Position numbers and translations under genes: made by a program. A model generated the notes under the pieces. The model searched no databases, was not told where the DNA came from, and saw only the letters and a list, made by a program, of their open reading frames with translations. This document shows, piece after piece, positions 44,784-56,903 of a DNA stretch of 64,000 nucleotides (within the stretch, counting starts at the first letter, position 1; the number at the start of each line of letters is the position of its first letter). The stretch is from Flavobacterium ajazii. GTDB lineage: Bacteria; Bacteroidota; Bacteroidia; Flavobacteriales; Flavobacteriaceae. The stretch spans positions 1 to 64,000 of the forward strand of contig NZ_JAAEHL010000007.1 of the NCBI RefSeq assembly GCF_010614725.1, read 5' to 3'.

Positions 44784-47756
44784 TTACGCCTTATTATGTT
44801 TGTCTTCAATTGTGTGCTTCTCATCTTTTGAAATTGTATCAACCAACACCGGTGTAGCAATAAACAATGAAGAATAAGTACCTACAATAATACCGATTAA
44901 CATTGCAAAGATAAATCCTCTGATTGATTCTCCGCCAAAAATGAACATGGTCAATAATACGATGATCATCATTAATGAAGTATTCAATGTTCTTGATAAA
45001 GTTGTATTAATAGAAGCATTTACAATATCTTCAAAACTACCTTTACGGTTTCCAATAATAAACTCTCTAACCCTGTCGAATACAATTACAGTATCATTCA
45101 TAGAATAACCAATAACCGTAAGAATAGCGGCGATAAAGTGCTGATCCATTTCCATGTGGAAAGGCATAAATTTATAACATAAAGAATAGATTCCTAATAC
45201 AAAGATTACGTCATGCGCAACAGCTGCAATAGCACCTAATGAATACTGCCATTTACGGAAAGAAACCATTAAGTATAAGAAAATAACTGCCATTGCTCCA
45301 AGAACTGCCCAGTATGAGTTAGTTTTGATATCCTCAGAAATAGAAGCTCCAACTTTAGAAGCCTGTAAAACTCCAATCGTTTTACCATCATAAGTATTCG
45401 TGAATTTCTCATAAGAAACATTAGGGAAATACTTCGCTAATGCATTATATAATTTTTGATTCACTTCCTCATCGATAGCCACTCCATCTTCTTTGATTTT
45501 ATATTTTGTAGTGATTTTCAACTGATCGTCATCACCTAAAATTTTAGCCTCAACCGGTGTACCAAAAGCAGCAGATAATTCATCTGAAACAGCCGTTGCA
45601 TCTACAGGTTTTTCAAATTTAACCTGGAATGTTCTACCTCCAACAAAATCAACACCTTCATCTAATCCGTTAACGAAGAAAATAGAAACTAAACTTACTA
45701 CCGTAACAATAGAAGAGAAAATATAAGTAACTTTTTTGATTTTGATAAAATCAAAGTGAAAATTAGTAAACCAGTTTTTAGTAATATTTGTAGAGAAAGT
45801 CAAATCTGCTTTTCCTGCAATGTTTCTGTCAATAAAAATTCTTGCAATAAAGATTGATGTAAACAATGAAGTTACGATACCAATAAGTAATGTTAAAGCA
45901 AAACCTTTAATTGGTCCTGTTCCAAAAATAAACAAGATTGCTCCAGTCAATACGTGAGTAACGTTTGCGTCAATAATAGAACGCATCGCACCGTGCCATC
46001 CGTAAGAAGCTACTACCGCTTCAGACAACGACTTACCTTCACGTAATTCTTCTTTTGCCCTTTCAAATATAATAATGTTTGCATCTACCGCAGTACCTAA
46101 TGTTAATACAATACCTGCGATACCTGGTAAAGTTAATACGAAACCAAAACTTGCCATAATTCCGAATAAGAAAAGTAAGTTTAATAATAACGCAAGGTTA
46201 GCATACCAACCCGCTTTACCATAATAGAATACCATCCATAAACAAACTAATAAAAACCCTAATACAGAAGAAATAGTACCAGCATCAATTGCAGCCTGAC
46301 CTAAAGATGGTCCAACAACAGTTGACTGGATAATATCTGCAGAAGCCGGTAATTTACCTGCATTTAAAACGTTAGCTAAATCTTTAGTTTCCGCTACATC
46401 AAAAGAACCTGTAATTTCAGATCTTCCTCCAGCAATTGGTCCGCTTGTTACACCTGGTGCAGAATAAACTACATTATCCAGAACAATAGCGATATAACTT
46501 TTTTGAGAAAAAGCTCTCCCTGTCAGTTCTTCCCAAATTTTAGCCCCCTGGCTGTTCATTTGCATAGAAACTGCTGGTTTCCCTAATTGGTCAAAAGTAT
46601 CTTTTGCATCCGTAACAACACCACCACTCATTGCAGGAGCATTGTCTCTGTTTCCTTTTAAAGCATATAATTCTACAGCTTCAATATCTTTTCCTTTAGC
46701 ATCTTTTGTAACAGTTGGCTTGCTCCATACAAATTTTGCATTATGCTGATCCGCTGCTAATAAAATTCTGATTTCAGGTCTTTTAAAATACTCATTAACT
46801 ACTGCAGTATCTTTTGGGGCAAAATAACCTAAAACAGGTCCGCCACCCTGACCAATCATTTTATCAAATAAAGGATTATTTCCTTTTTTAGTATCAGTTG
46901 AATCCTTTGCATCAGTTAATAATGCATTTAATGAGTCTTTAGCAACAGTTTTAGTTTCTGTTTTTTTGATTTCAGTTTTTTTCAAAGCTTCATTAGCAGA
47001 CACTAAGAAGTTTCCGATTTCTTCAATTTTAAAAGTTTCCCAAAACTCTAATTGAGCTTTGCCTCCCAATAATTTTTTGATTCTGTCAACATCTTTAGCG
47101 CCTGGAAGCTCAACTAAGATTCTTCCTGTTTCTCCTAATTTTTGAACGTTTGGCTGAGTTACACCAAATTTATCGATACGCTCTCTTAGTACTTTAAAAG
47201 CACTTTCAACAGACTCATCAACTTTTCTTTTAATTACTTTTTGAGCCTGAGCATCTGACATTTGAAAATCGATACCACCGTCTCCCTGCAAGCTTCTGTT
47301 AGCAAAAATATCAGGTGATGCTAATTTCACTTGCCCTCTTGAGTTAGCCTCAAAAGCTTCAAAAAACTTATTTAAATAGGTTTTATTTCCTTCTAAATTT
47401 GCACTTGCATCGGCTAATGACTTGTTGAATACCGGGTTTTTAGAATTATTAGCCAAACCTTTCAAAACATCTTTAATAGAAATCTGAAGAATCACATTGA
47501 TTCCTCCTTCTAAGTCAAGACCTTTATTCAATTGTTTGTTTTTTACTTCATTGTAAGTAAAATCTGTAAAACCAAGATCAAAAACCTTTACTTTACCAAT
47601 AGAATCTAAATATTTTAATTCCTTATCAGGATTATCTCCTGCAAAAGCTTTAGCTTCCTCTTTGACATTATTTGCCACAAAAGTGAAAGAAAGTTGGTAA
47701 ATACTTACCAATGCAAATAGAATTGCGAAAAATTTAATAAGTCCTTTATTCTGCAT
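44784..47756 (-). CDS. secDF: Fused protein translocase subunit SecDF
   Basis: A 990-residue fusion of SecD (about 1-640) and SecF (about 660-980), the usual arrangement in Bacteroidota. It has about twelve transmembrane helices and the periplasmic P1 domain. Signatures include GLDLEGGINVILQI near the N-terminus, GTAVDANIIIFERAKEELREG in the SecD half and GYSMNDTVIVFDRVRE in the SecF half. It uses the proton motive force to finish Sec-dependent export, the route by which the many signal-peptide proteins of this window leave the cytoplasm. Confidence 0.97.
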   Translation of the reverse strand: MQNKGLIKFFAILFALVSIYQLSFTFVANNVKEEAKAFAGDNPDKELKYLDSIGKVKVFDLGFTDFTYNEVKNKQLNKGLDLEGGINVILQISIKDVLKGLANNSKNPVFNKSLADASANLEGNKTYLNKFFEAFEANSRGQVKLASPDIFANRSLQGDGGIDFQMSDAQAQKVIKRKVDESVESAFKVLRERIDKFGVTQPNVQKLGETGRILVELPGAKDVDRIKKLLGGKAQLEFWETFKIEEIGNFLVSANEALKKTEIKKTETKTVAKDSLNALLTDAKDSTDTKKGNNPLFDKMIGQGGGPVLGYFAPKDTAVVNEYFKRPEIRILLAADQHNAKFVWSKPTVTKDAKGKDIEAVELYALKGNRDNAPAMSGGVVTDAKDTFDQLGKPAVSMQMNSQGAKIWEELTGRAFSQKSYIAIVLDNVVYSAPGVTSGPIAGGRSEITGSFDVAETKDLANVLNAGKLPASADIIQSTVVGPSLGQAAIDAGTISSVLGFLLVCLWMVFYYGKAGWYANLALLLNLLFLFGIMASFGFVLTLPGIAGIVLTLGTAVDANIIIFERAKEELREGKSLSEAVVASYGWHGAMRSIIDANVTHVLTGAILFIFGTGPIKGFALTLLIGIVTSLFTSIFIARIFIDRNIAGKADLTFSTNITKNWFTNFHFDFIKIKKVTYIFSSIVTVVSLVSIFFVNGLDEGVDFVGGRTFQVKFEKPVDATAVSDELSAAFGTPVEAKILGDDDQLKITTKYKIKEDGVAIDEEVNQKLYNALAKYFPNVSYEKFTNTYDGKTIGVLQASKVGASISEDIKTNSYWAVLGAMAVIFLYLMVSFRKWQYSLGAIAAVAHDVIFVLGIYSLCYKFMPFHMEMDQHFIAAILTVIGYSMNDTVIVFDRVREFIIGNRKGSFEDIVNASINTTLSRTLNTSLMMIIVLLTMFIFGGESIRGFIFAMLIGIIVGTYSSLFIATPVLVDTISKDEKHTIEDKHNKA

Positions 47757-47883
47757 TATTACTAAAAATTAATTATGTTTTTTGTTTGTTATTTGTTTTA
47801 AACTCCCATAAAATAAGCCCTGATATGAGTTTTCAAAACTAAAAAACCGTAATCACGAATTACAACATTTTTTTTAAACCGAG

Positions 47884-47914
47884 CAAATATATAATTCTCG
47901 AAATGATTAAACAA
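47884..47914 (-). promoter_or_regulatory. Bacteroidota-type promoter of secDF
   Basis: On the minus strand a TTG -33 element (47912-47914) is followed after 20 bases by TATATTTG (47884-47891), matching the flavobacterial consensus. The start codon is about 128 bases downstream, leaving a fairly long leader. Confidence 0.55.
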
Positions 47915-47934
47915 TTTATTTATTAATTAATCTC

Positions 47935-47962
47935 AAAAAAAAGACTGCACTTTTGCAGTCTT
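47935..47962 (-). terminator. Terminator of mdh
   Basis: AAGACTGCA pairs with TGCAGTCTT around a 4-base loop, preceded on the plus strand by a run of A. It lies about 25 bases past the mdh stop. Confidence 0.8.
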
Positions 47963-47984
47963 GATTCTTTTTTATCTAAAATAT

Positions 47985-48920
47985 TTAAGCCAGAATCGAT
48001 TTTAGGGCATCATTCATGCTTCTAACCGCATCTGCACTTTTAGCAAACAAATCTTTTTCCTTTTCATTCAGATGAATTTCCAAAATTTGTTCAACTCCGT
48101 TTTTACCAATTATACATGGTACTCCTATACATATATCATTTTGACCATACTCTCCTTCAATAAAAACAGAGCAGGCAATCATTTTCTTCTGATCATTTAA
48201 AATGCTATCCACCAAAAAAGCAACTGACGCTCCCGGAGCATACCATGCTGACGTCCCTAAAAGACTAGTAAGCGTGGCTCCTCCAACCATTGTATCGGCC
48301 GCTACTTTTTGCAGCACCTCTTCTGATAGAAATTCCGTTACCGGTATTCCATTGTAAGATGCCAGACGGGTTAACGGAATCATAGTAGTATCACCATGCC
48401 CTCCAATTACCATCGCAGAAATATCATTTGCAGGTTTATCCAAAGCCAAAGAAAGATACGTTCTGAATCGTGAACTGTCTAATGCTCCCCCCATACCAAT
48501 AATTCTGTTTTTTGGTAATCCAGTAGATTTTAAAGCCAGATAAGTCATGGTATCCATTGGATTAGAAACCATAACAATAATCGTGTTCGGCGAATATTTC
48601 AGTACATTCTCTGCAACAGTCTTTACAATTCCTGCATTAATACCTATCAACTCTTCACGAGTCATTCCGGGTTTTCTTGGGATTCCTGACGTGATTACAA
48701 CAACATCACTTCCGGCGGTTTTGGAATAATTATTTGTAACACCTGACACATGAGTATTAAAACCAGTGTTTGTAGCACATTGCATGATATCCAACGCTTT
48801 CCCTTCGGCAAAACCCTCTTTAATATCCAACAATACTACTTCGCTGGCTATTCCTCTATAAGAAATAACATCCGCACAAGTGGCTCCAACATTTCCTGCT
48901 CCTACAATGGTAACTTTCAT
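47985..48920 (-). CDS. mdh: Malate dehydrogenase
   Basis: A 311-residue NAD-dependent enzyme of the lactate-like MDH type. Nucleotide-binding motif VGAGNVGATCAD; active-site loop IPRKPGMTREEL with R82 and R88; MVSNPMDTMTY; catalytic H175 in GGHGDTTM. Arginine at the loop specificity position favours oxaloacetate/malate over lactate. A TCA-cycle enzyme, monocistronic. Confidence 0.96.
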   Translation of the reverse strand: MKVTIVGAGNVGATCADVISYRGIASEVVLLDIKEGFAEGKALDIMQCATNTGFNTHVSGVTNNYSKTAGSDVVVITSGIPRKPGMTREELIGINAGIVKTVAENVLKYSPNTIIVMVSNPMDTMTYLALKSTGLPKNRIIGMGGALDSSRFRTYLSLALDKPANDISAMVIGGHGDTTMIPLTRLASYNGIPVTEFLSEEVLQKVAADTMVGGATLTSLLGTSAWYAPGASVAFLVDSILNDQKKMIACSVFIEGEYGQNDICIGVPCIIGKNGVEQILEIHLNEKEKDLFAKSADAVRSMNDALKSILA

Positions 48921-49051
48921 ATTTTATACTTTATTGGTTATTAATTAATTTCTAGGTTTAATTTACAAATTGTTTAGACAATTGACTAAACGGTTGCTTA
49001 TTTTTTACTTTTAAATCAAAATTCTGTGCACAAAAAATAAGCAACTAAATA

Positions 49052-51342
<2,291 letters not shown>

Positions 51343-52959
51343 CTAAACTTCAATTCCTGATTTTGCGATTTCGACATCAGCGTTTAAATGCGCTGCATTA
51401 GCTCTCCCGCTTGGGTCAGGATTATCCTGCCATTTTGGAATCCATTTTCGAACTGTCTGTGCTGAACTCACCTGAGGGAAGTGTTTATGAAAAATAGATC
51501 TGTACAAATAAGCCTCTTTTGTAGTAGGCGAATTATACGGAAATTCTACTGCAGCTCCTACCAATTGTTCATCTGAAACCTGCGCTGCACAATATTCAAT
51601 TAATCCATTTACCCATTCATACCCTACACCATCTGAAAACTGTTCTTTTTGTCTCCACAAGATATCCGAAGGTAAATATGGATTTTCGGACATATCAAAA
51701 GCTTTTCTTAAAATATATTTTTCAACTGCTTCATATGTTTTAGGCTGTTTTTCCTCTGTTTTAATTCGGATTGCAACATCCAGAAAATCTTTATCCAAAA
51801 ATGGCACTCTAAGCTCTAAACCATGCGCCATTGTCGATTTGTCGGCACGTAATATATCAGCAGTAAAAAGCTTTTGAACCCTCTCAATAGTTTCTTTTTG
51901 AAATTCTTCTGAAGACGGTGCATTTCTAAAATACAAATGACCACCAAATACCTCATCAGCTCCTTCTCCGGAAAGAATCACTTTTATTCCTTTTTCCCGG
52001 ATTGCTTTTGCCAATAAATACATCGGAACACCTGAACGCACCGAAATAATATCATATGTTTCGATGTGGTAAATTAGTTTTTCTAAAATCTCAACTCCCT
52101 CTTCAACGGTAAAATGAATTTCATGATGCTGAGTACCTAAAAATTCCGCTGCTTTTCTTGCCGCAATATTATCCGGAGAATCAGCATCTAATCCAATAGA
52201 AAACGAATGGAGCTTTTCATTACCTCCTGCTAATAATCTGGATGCAATTGCAGATGTTAATGAAGAATCTAAACCTCCTGATAACAACACTCCAATCGGC
52301 ACATCGCTCATTAAACGTTTACGGGTAGCCTCAATTAAGGACTGTCTAATCAAGTCTAAATCAAGAGGCTGGTTTGCATTTTCGTACTCCTCATATTCAG
52401 GTTCATAATATTTAACAAAACCCGTTTTAGCCGTATAATAATGTCCTGGAGGAAAAGTTGAAAATGATTTACACTGATCTGCAATAGACTTCATTTCTGA
52501 AGAAAAATAAATCCTTCCTCTTTCGTCTAATCCATAATAAAACGGTTTAACACCAATTGGGTCTCTTCCGGCAATGTAATCATCACCATTAATAATCACA
52601 AAGGCAAAATCACCGTCAAGCAGATTACAAAAATCATAACCATATTCTTCATATAAATGCACTATTACCTCCGAATCTGATTTTGTTCTGAATGCATGAT
52701 TCTTTAAAACTCCTTCTCTTAATTCCTGATGGTTATAAATTTCACCATTATGTACCATCCAGGCATTTTTTGAACCCTGAATCGGTTGACTACCCAAATT
52801 TAAATCAATAATTGACAAACGTTCATTGGCCAGAATACTTCCATTTTCCATAACATGCAAATCACTTCCATCTCCCCCGCGATGTGCCATTCTCTTGGAA
52901 AGTTCCTTTACGAGTTGCGGGTCTTTTCCCTTACCGATAACGGCTAATATTCCACACAT
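51343..52959 (-). CDS. asnB: Glutamine-hydrolysing asparagine synthetase B, second paralog
   Basis: 538 residues. The class II glutaminase domain has its nucleophile C2 (MCGILAVIGKG), and the synthetase domain has the PPi-loop VPIGVLLSGGLDSSLTSA. It makes asparagine from aspartate, glutamine and ATP. It lies 205 bases downstream of another asnB-type gene on the same strand and is clearly homologous (shared WRQKEQFSDGVGYEWV-type segments) but considerably diverged, so this is an old tandem duplication. It has its own terminator. Confidence 0.94.
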   Translation of the reverse strand: MCGILAVIGKGKDPQLVKELSKRMAHRGGDGSDLHVMENGSILANERLSIIDLNLGSQPIQGSKNAWMVHNGEIYNHQELREGVLKNHAFRTKSDSEVIVHLYEEYGYDFCNLLDGDFAFVIINGDDYIAGRDPIGVKPFYYGLDERGRIYFSSEMKSIADQCKSFSTFPPGHYYTAKTGFVKYYEPEYEEYENANQPLDLDLIRQSLIEATRKRLMSDVPIGVLLSGGLDSSLTSAIASRLLAGGNEKLHSFSIGLDADSPDNIAARKAAEFLGTQHHEIHFTVEEGVEILEKLIYHIETYDIISVRSGVPMYLLAKAIREKGIKVILSGEGADEVFGGHLYFRNAPSSEEFQKETIERVQKLFTADILRADKSTMAHGLELRVPFLDKDFLDVAIRIKTEEKQPKTYEAVEKYILRKAFDMSENPYLPSDILWRQKEQFSDGVGYEWVNGLIEYCAAQVSDEQLVGAAVEFPYNSPTTKEAYLYRSIFHKHFPQVSSAQTVRKWIPKWQDNPDPSGRANAAHLNADVEIAKSGIEV

Positions 52960-53108
52960 ACTATTCTATTTTGTTGTTATTTTTCCTGTCTTTATTTCGC
53001 CAAAATTTATTTTTCAGGCAAAAGCCAAATATAAAAAATTCAAATAAACATTTAACCTGCAAATAATTAAACTCGCAAAATAAAATGTTTTAAATCGTTT
53101 TATAAACG

Positions 53109-53138
53109 AGAAAACGCCCTCATTAGAGAACGTTTTCT
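53109..53138 (-). terminator. Terminator of the upstream asparagine synthetase gene
   Basis: AGAAAACG pairs with CGTTTTCT around a 14-base loop. It lies about 25 bases past the stop of the minus-strand gene and separates the two asnB paralogs. Confidence 0.65.
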
Positions 53139-53164
53139 ACAATATAAGTTCTAAAATTAAACTT

Positions 53165-54838
53165 TTATTTTTGATAAGCATCATCGTGTACACTCGCAAC
53201 CGCTCTTCCTGATGGATCGTTCATGTTTTTGAAAGCCTCATCCCACTCCAAAGCAATTTTTGTACTACAAGCCACACTTGCTTCCTGAGGAACACATAAT
53301 GCTGCAGCATCACTTGGAAAATGTTCTGTAAAAATAGAACGATAGTAATACTCTTCTTTTGAAGTTGGTGTCTGCAATGGGAATTTAAACCTTGCGTTTG
53401 CCAATTGTTCATCTGAAACTTCTCTAGCCACTACTTCTTTCAAAGTATCGATCCAGCTGTATCCTACTCCGTCAGAGAATTGCTCTTTTTGTCTCCACGC
53501 CACACTTTCCGGAAGCATATCTTCAAAAGCTTTACGAACTACCCATTTTTCCATCGGATGTTCTTTGTTGATCATTTTATCTTGCGGGTTGATGCGCATC
53601 GCAACATCCATAAATTCTTTATCTAAGAATGGTACACGGCCTTCAATTCCCCAGGCAGCTAAACTTTTGTTAGCACGTAAACAGTCATACATATGAAGTT
53701 TACCTAATTTACGAACGTTTTCTTCGTGGAATTCTCTTGCATTTGGTGCTTTGTGGAAGTATAAATATCCTCCAAACAACTCGTCCGCTCCTTCTCCTGA
53801 AAGCACCATTTTGATACCCATAGATTTGATAACTCTAGCCATTAACCACATTGGAGTTGATGCTCTAACTGTAGTTACATCATAAGTTTCTAAGTTGTAA
53901 ATTACATCACGAACGGCATCTAAACCTTCCTGGATTGTAAATTTGATTTCGTGGTGAATAGTCCCGATATGATCTGCTACTTTTCTTGCTGCTGCTAAAT
54001 CAGGAGAACCTTCTAAACCAACCGAGAAAGAGTGCAATTGCGGATACCAGGCATCTGTAGTATCATCTGACTCGATACGTTTTTGAGCAAATTTTTTAGC
54101 AACTGCAGAAGTAATAGAAGAATCTAAACCTCCTGAAAGTAAAACTCCGTAAGGAACATCACTCATTAATTGTCTGTGAACTGCTGCTTCCAATGCTTCT
54201 CTAATTGCAGGAATGCTTGTTTCGTTGTCTTTTACAGCATCATATTCTGTCCAGTCTCTTTTATACCATTGTACAAATTCTCCGTCTTTGCTTGATAAAT
54301 AATGTCCTGGAGGAAATAATTCAATTTTTGTACAATATCCTTCTAAAGCTTTTAATTCAGAAGCTACATAAAAAGTTCCGTGCTGATCCCATCCAATGTA
54401 TAAAGGAATAATTCCCATGTGGTCACGAGCAACGAAATATTCGTCTTTATCAACATCATAAATCGCAAATCCGAAGATTCCGTTTAATTCATCAACAAAG
54501 TTTACTCCTTTTTCTTTGTAAAGTGCTAAAATCACTTCACAGTCACTTTCAGTCTGAAAATTATATTTTCCTGCAAATTGCTTACGAAGTTCTCTGTGGT
54601 TGTAAATCTCACCATTTGCAGCCAAAACCAATTTTTTATCTTCTGTAAATAAAGGCTGTTTTCCTGAAGCCGGATCTACAATTGCCAAACGCTCATGAGA
54701 AAGAATCGCTTTATCATTACTGAAAATTCCGCTCCAGTCCGGTCCGCGGTGACGGATAATTTTTGACATTTCTAAAACCTGAGGTCTTAGCGCTTCGGCT
54801 TTTTGCTTTAAATCAAAGGCACATACAATTCCACACAT
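53165..54838 (-). CDS. asnB: Glutamine-hydrolysing asparagine synthetase B, first paralog
   Basis: 557 residues with C2 nucleophile (MCGIVCAFDLKQ), glutaminase loops RHRGPDWSG and AANGEIYNHRELR, and the ATP-pyrophosphatase loop VPYGVLLSGGLDSSITSA. It resembles E. coli AsnB in length and domain order. The terminator between this gene and the next paralog suggests separate regulation. Confidence 0.95.
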   Translation of the reverse strand: MCGIVCAFDLKQKAEALRPQVLEMSKIIRHRGPDWSGIFSNDKAILSHERLAIVDPASGKQPLFTEDKKLVLAANGEIYNHRELRKQFAGKYNFQTESDCEVILALYKEKGVNFVDELNGIFGFAIYDVDKDEYFVARDHMGIIPLYIGWDQHGTFYVASELKALEGYCTKIELFPPGHYLSSKDGEFVQWYKRDWTEYDAVKDNETSIPAIREALEAAVHRQLMSDVPYGVLLSGGLDSSITSAVAKKFAQKRIESDDTTDAWYPQLHSFSVGLEGSPDLAAARKVADHIGTIHHEIKFTIQEGLDAVRDVIYNLETYDVTTVRASTPMWLMARVIKSMGIKMVLSGEGADELFGGYLYFHKAPNAREFHEENVRKLGKLHMYDCLRANKSLAAWGIEGRVPFLDKEFMDVAMRINPQDKMINKEHPMEKWVVRKAFEDMLPESVAWRQKEQFSDGVGYSWIDTLKEVVAREVSDEQLANARFKFPLQTPTSKEEYYYRSIFTEHFPSDAAALCVPQEASVACSTKIALEWDEAFKNMNDPSGRAVASVHDDAYQK

Positions 54839-55209
54839 AATTTTATATTTTTACTTTTAAATTTTATTTTGACAGGGCAAAGATGAAATATTAGTTACAA
54901 TCTAAAAACACAAACAACAATATCAATTACAAAAATAAATCAAAACAATCAATTTACACACTAAATGTAAAATTTCAATATAAAAAAAAGCCTTAAACTT
55001 GAAAATTTTAATTTGGCGCAGAAAATGAGTTATAAATCCTAAGTTTAATTCCGTTTTTTGAATTAAATTTTAAGGATTTAAAGTTTCTATAAAAGATTCA
55101 CAAACAAAATAAAATAAAGCTGTTCCGAAATAAATAACCTTTACAAAAATGACATACTTATTGATATTTAATTTTGTAAAAATTTTCATGCAGCATTGAT
55201 TATCTTAAA
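54839..55209. other. Gene-free region upstream of asnB
   Basis: 371 very AT-rich bases. A CATCTTTG box on the minus strand (54878-54885), one base off the -7 consensus, lies 40 bases upstream of asnB, with no clear -33 element. I see no strong hairpin, repeat or open reading frame. Confidence 0.5.
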
Positions 55210-55845
55210 TTAATCTTCAAAAGTAATTTTAGAAGAAATATAATTAGGCATTTTTGCTACCGCCAATTGCAATTTAGATTGATTTAGTTTTTTTGCATTC
55301 TCATCTTTCAAATTATAATTATAATTTCCAAATAAATAATACATTAAAACTCTATTATAATCATCTAATTCATTGTCGCTAATCATATCCAGTAAACTTG
55401 CCTCAACAGCTTGTGGATTTACACTTTCAGATAGTGCGCGTCCAACTCTGTTTATACTTGAATAATAATGATTTTTTGACGGATTGTCGATACGTAATGA
55501 TATTCCTAAAATCAAATCCAGGACATTTATGTCTAAAACTTCTATTTCTTTAATATAAGTACTTCTGGCACCTTGAGCATAACTTCCGTCACTTACTCTG
55601 TCAAAACGATCGTTCATTATATTAAGGTGAGAGCGAAGAAAAATTTCCCATTTTATAGTTTCTGCAGAGAGCATTGCAATATTTAATGCATGAATTCGCG
55701 GACTGCTATCCATACTGCATCCTCCAATAACCCTTCTGTTTCTCTTTAATTCAAGCTCATCTGATTTGCTAATATAGCGACCCACATAATCTTCAAATTC
55801 ATCATCAGACGATTTTGTCACTTTTGCTTCATCTAATGCCTCTTT
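55210..55845 (-). pseudogene. C-terminal part of a frameshift-split protein of unknown function
   Basis: About 210 residues in a frame offset from the preceding gene. The only in-frame start near the beginning is a TTG at 55875 inside the upstream gene, with no good ribosome-binding site. If one A of the minus-strand AAAA run at 55843-55846 is dropped, the upstream frame runs straight into this one (LLKEALDEAKVTKSSDDEFE), giving one protein of about 520 residues. The region is helical, with an unusual CSMDSSPRIHALNIAMLSAE segment. I do not recognise a family. Confidence 0.65.
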
Positions 55846-56782
55846 TAAGAAGTATATCAAAGTTTTTATCGGCAATTCTTAATGAGTCTAATCGTCTAAA
55901 CTTTAAAGATTCCCATTTGTCTAAATTCTTCTGGAAATCATCAAATTCCTTTTCAGCGAGTTCCTTTTTGACAATATCCTCTTTATTTTTTTTCTTTGAC
56001 TTTTTATCAAAAGCCATTTCATCAAAACCATACATAAAAGAAAGTTTCTCATCACTAAAACCTGGTTTCTTTAAAGCTTTATTAATGTAATCTTCAAACT
56101 TTTTAGCTTTTGTAGGCAAAGTATCCAAATAACGAACTCCAGAATCTTTTGCGTTATCATGAAATACCTGTGCAGTTGTATCGACCAAACAATCCGAATA
56201 TTGAATTAATCTTGCATATTTATCTGAAATAGGTTTTGATTGAAATTCTTCGGTAAAATAAAATGCTTGTACTGTTTCTTTTGAATAACTGGTTTTATCA
56301 TGAAACACAAAAAGCCACTTTCCTTTGAAACTATTTTTATAAGCATCAACATTCTTTTTGTTTTCAGTAATTGATTCTTCATTATTCCCTTTTCCTAAGG
56401 ATAAACTTGAAAATTCAACTCTTTCATCGTTTTTATGATTAGTGTAAGTGGATTTTATAATAATCAGATCTTCCTTAAAATCGGCTTTGGGATATTTTGC
56501 TTTTAATTCAGAATAAGAAATACCTTTTTCTAAATCTTTTTTAGCTTTTACAGCATCTGATTTTTCTAATTCTACATAATTCGCTTTGGCCTGACTAAAG
56601 GCAAAAAATGTTTTATTGAATTCGCACACTTTAAACTTCAAATTCAATGAATCAACAATATGTTTAAGTTTATTGACTGAGTTTTCAGAATAAATCAAAC
56701 CATTATCATAAACCTTAAATTCAGTATTCTGAGCAGATAAATTCAGGCTCATCAAAATCAAAAAAGCAAAAAGTTTTCTCAT
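55829..56782 (-). CDS. N-terminal part of a frameshift-split secreted protein of unknown function
   Basis: 317 residues with a signal peptide (MRKLFAFLILMSLNLSAQ), so the product is exported. A segment rich in K, E and D (about 245-300) is probably coiled. The frame ends 14 bases after an AAAA run with KRGIR and a stop, while the downstream frame continues an apparently matching helix. It is therefore either a true frameshift mutation, a sequence error, or less likely programmed frameshifting. No known domain was recognised. Confidence 0.7.
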   Translation of the reverse strand: MRKLFAFLILMSLNLSAQNTEFKVYDNGLIYSENSVNKLKHIVDSLNLKFKVCEFNKTFFAFSQAKANYVELEKSDAVKAKKDLEKGISYSELKAKYPKADFKEDLIIIKSTYTNHKNDERVEFSSLSLGKGNNEESITENKKNVDAYKNSFKGKWLFVFHDKTSYSKETVQAFYFTEEFQSKPISDKYARLIQYSDCLVDTTAQVFHDNAKDSGVRYLDTLPTKAKKFEDYINKALKKPGFSDEKLSFMYGFDEMAFDKKSKKKNKEDIVKKELAEKEFDDFQKNLDKWESLKFRRLDSLRIADKNFDILLKRGIR

Positions 56783-56903
56783 AATTTTAGTTTTTGGTTA
56801 AATATTCAACATTTTAAATTACTGACTATTTTAACAATTAAAACGAAAATTTGACCAAGGAATTACTTCATTATTCAAGATATTATTAACAAATTATTTT
56901 TGC

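Noticed and set aside
55829..55875. Programmed ribosomal frameshift in the split gene
   Set aside because: The site is CTT CTT AAA AGA without a classic slippery heptamer or an obvious downstream structure; a mutation or sequencing error is simpler.
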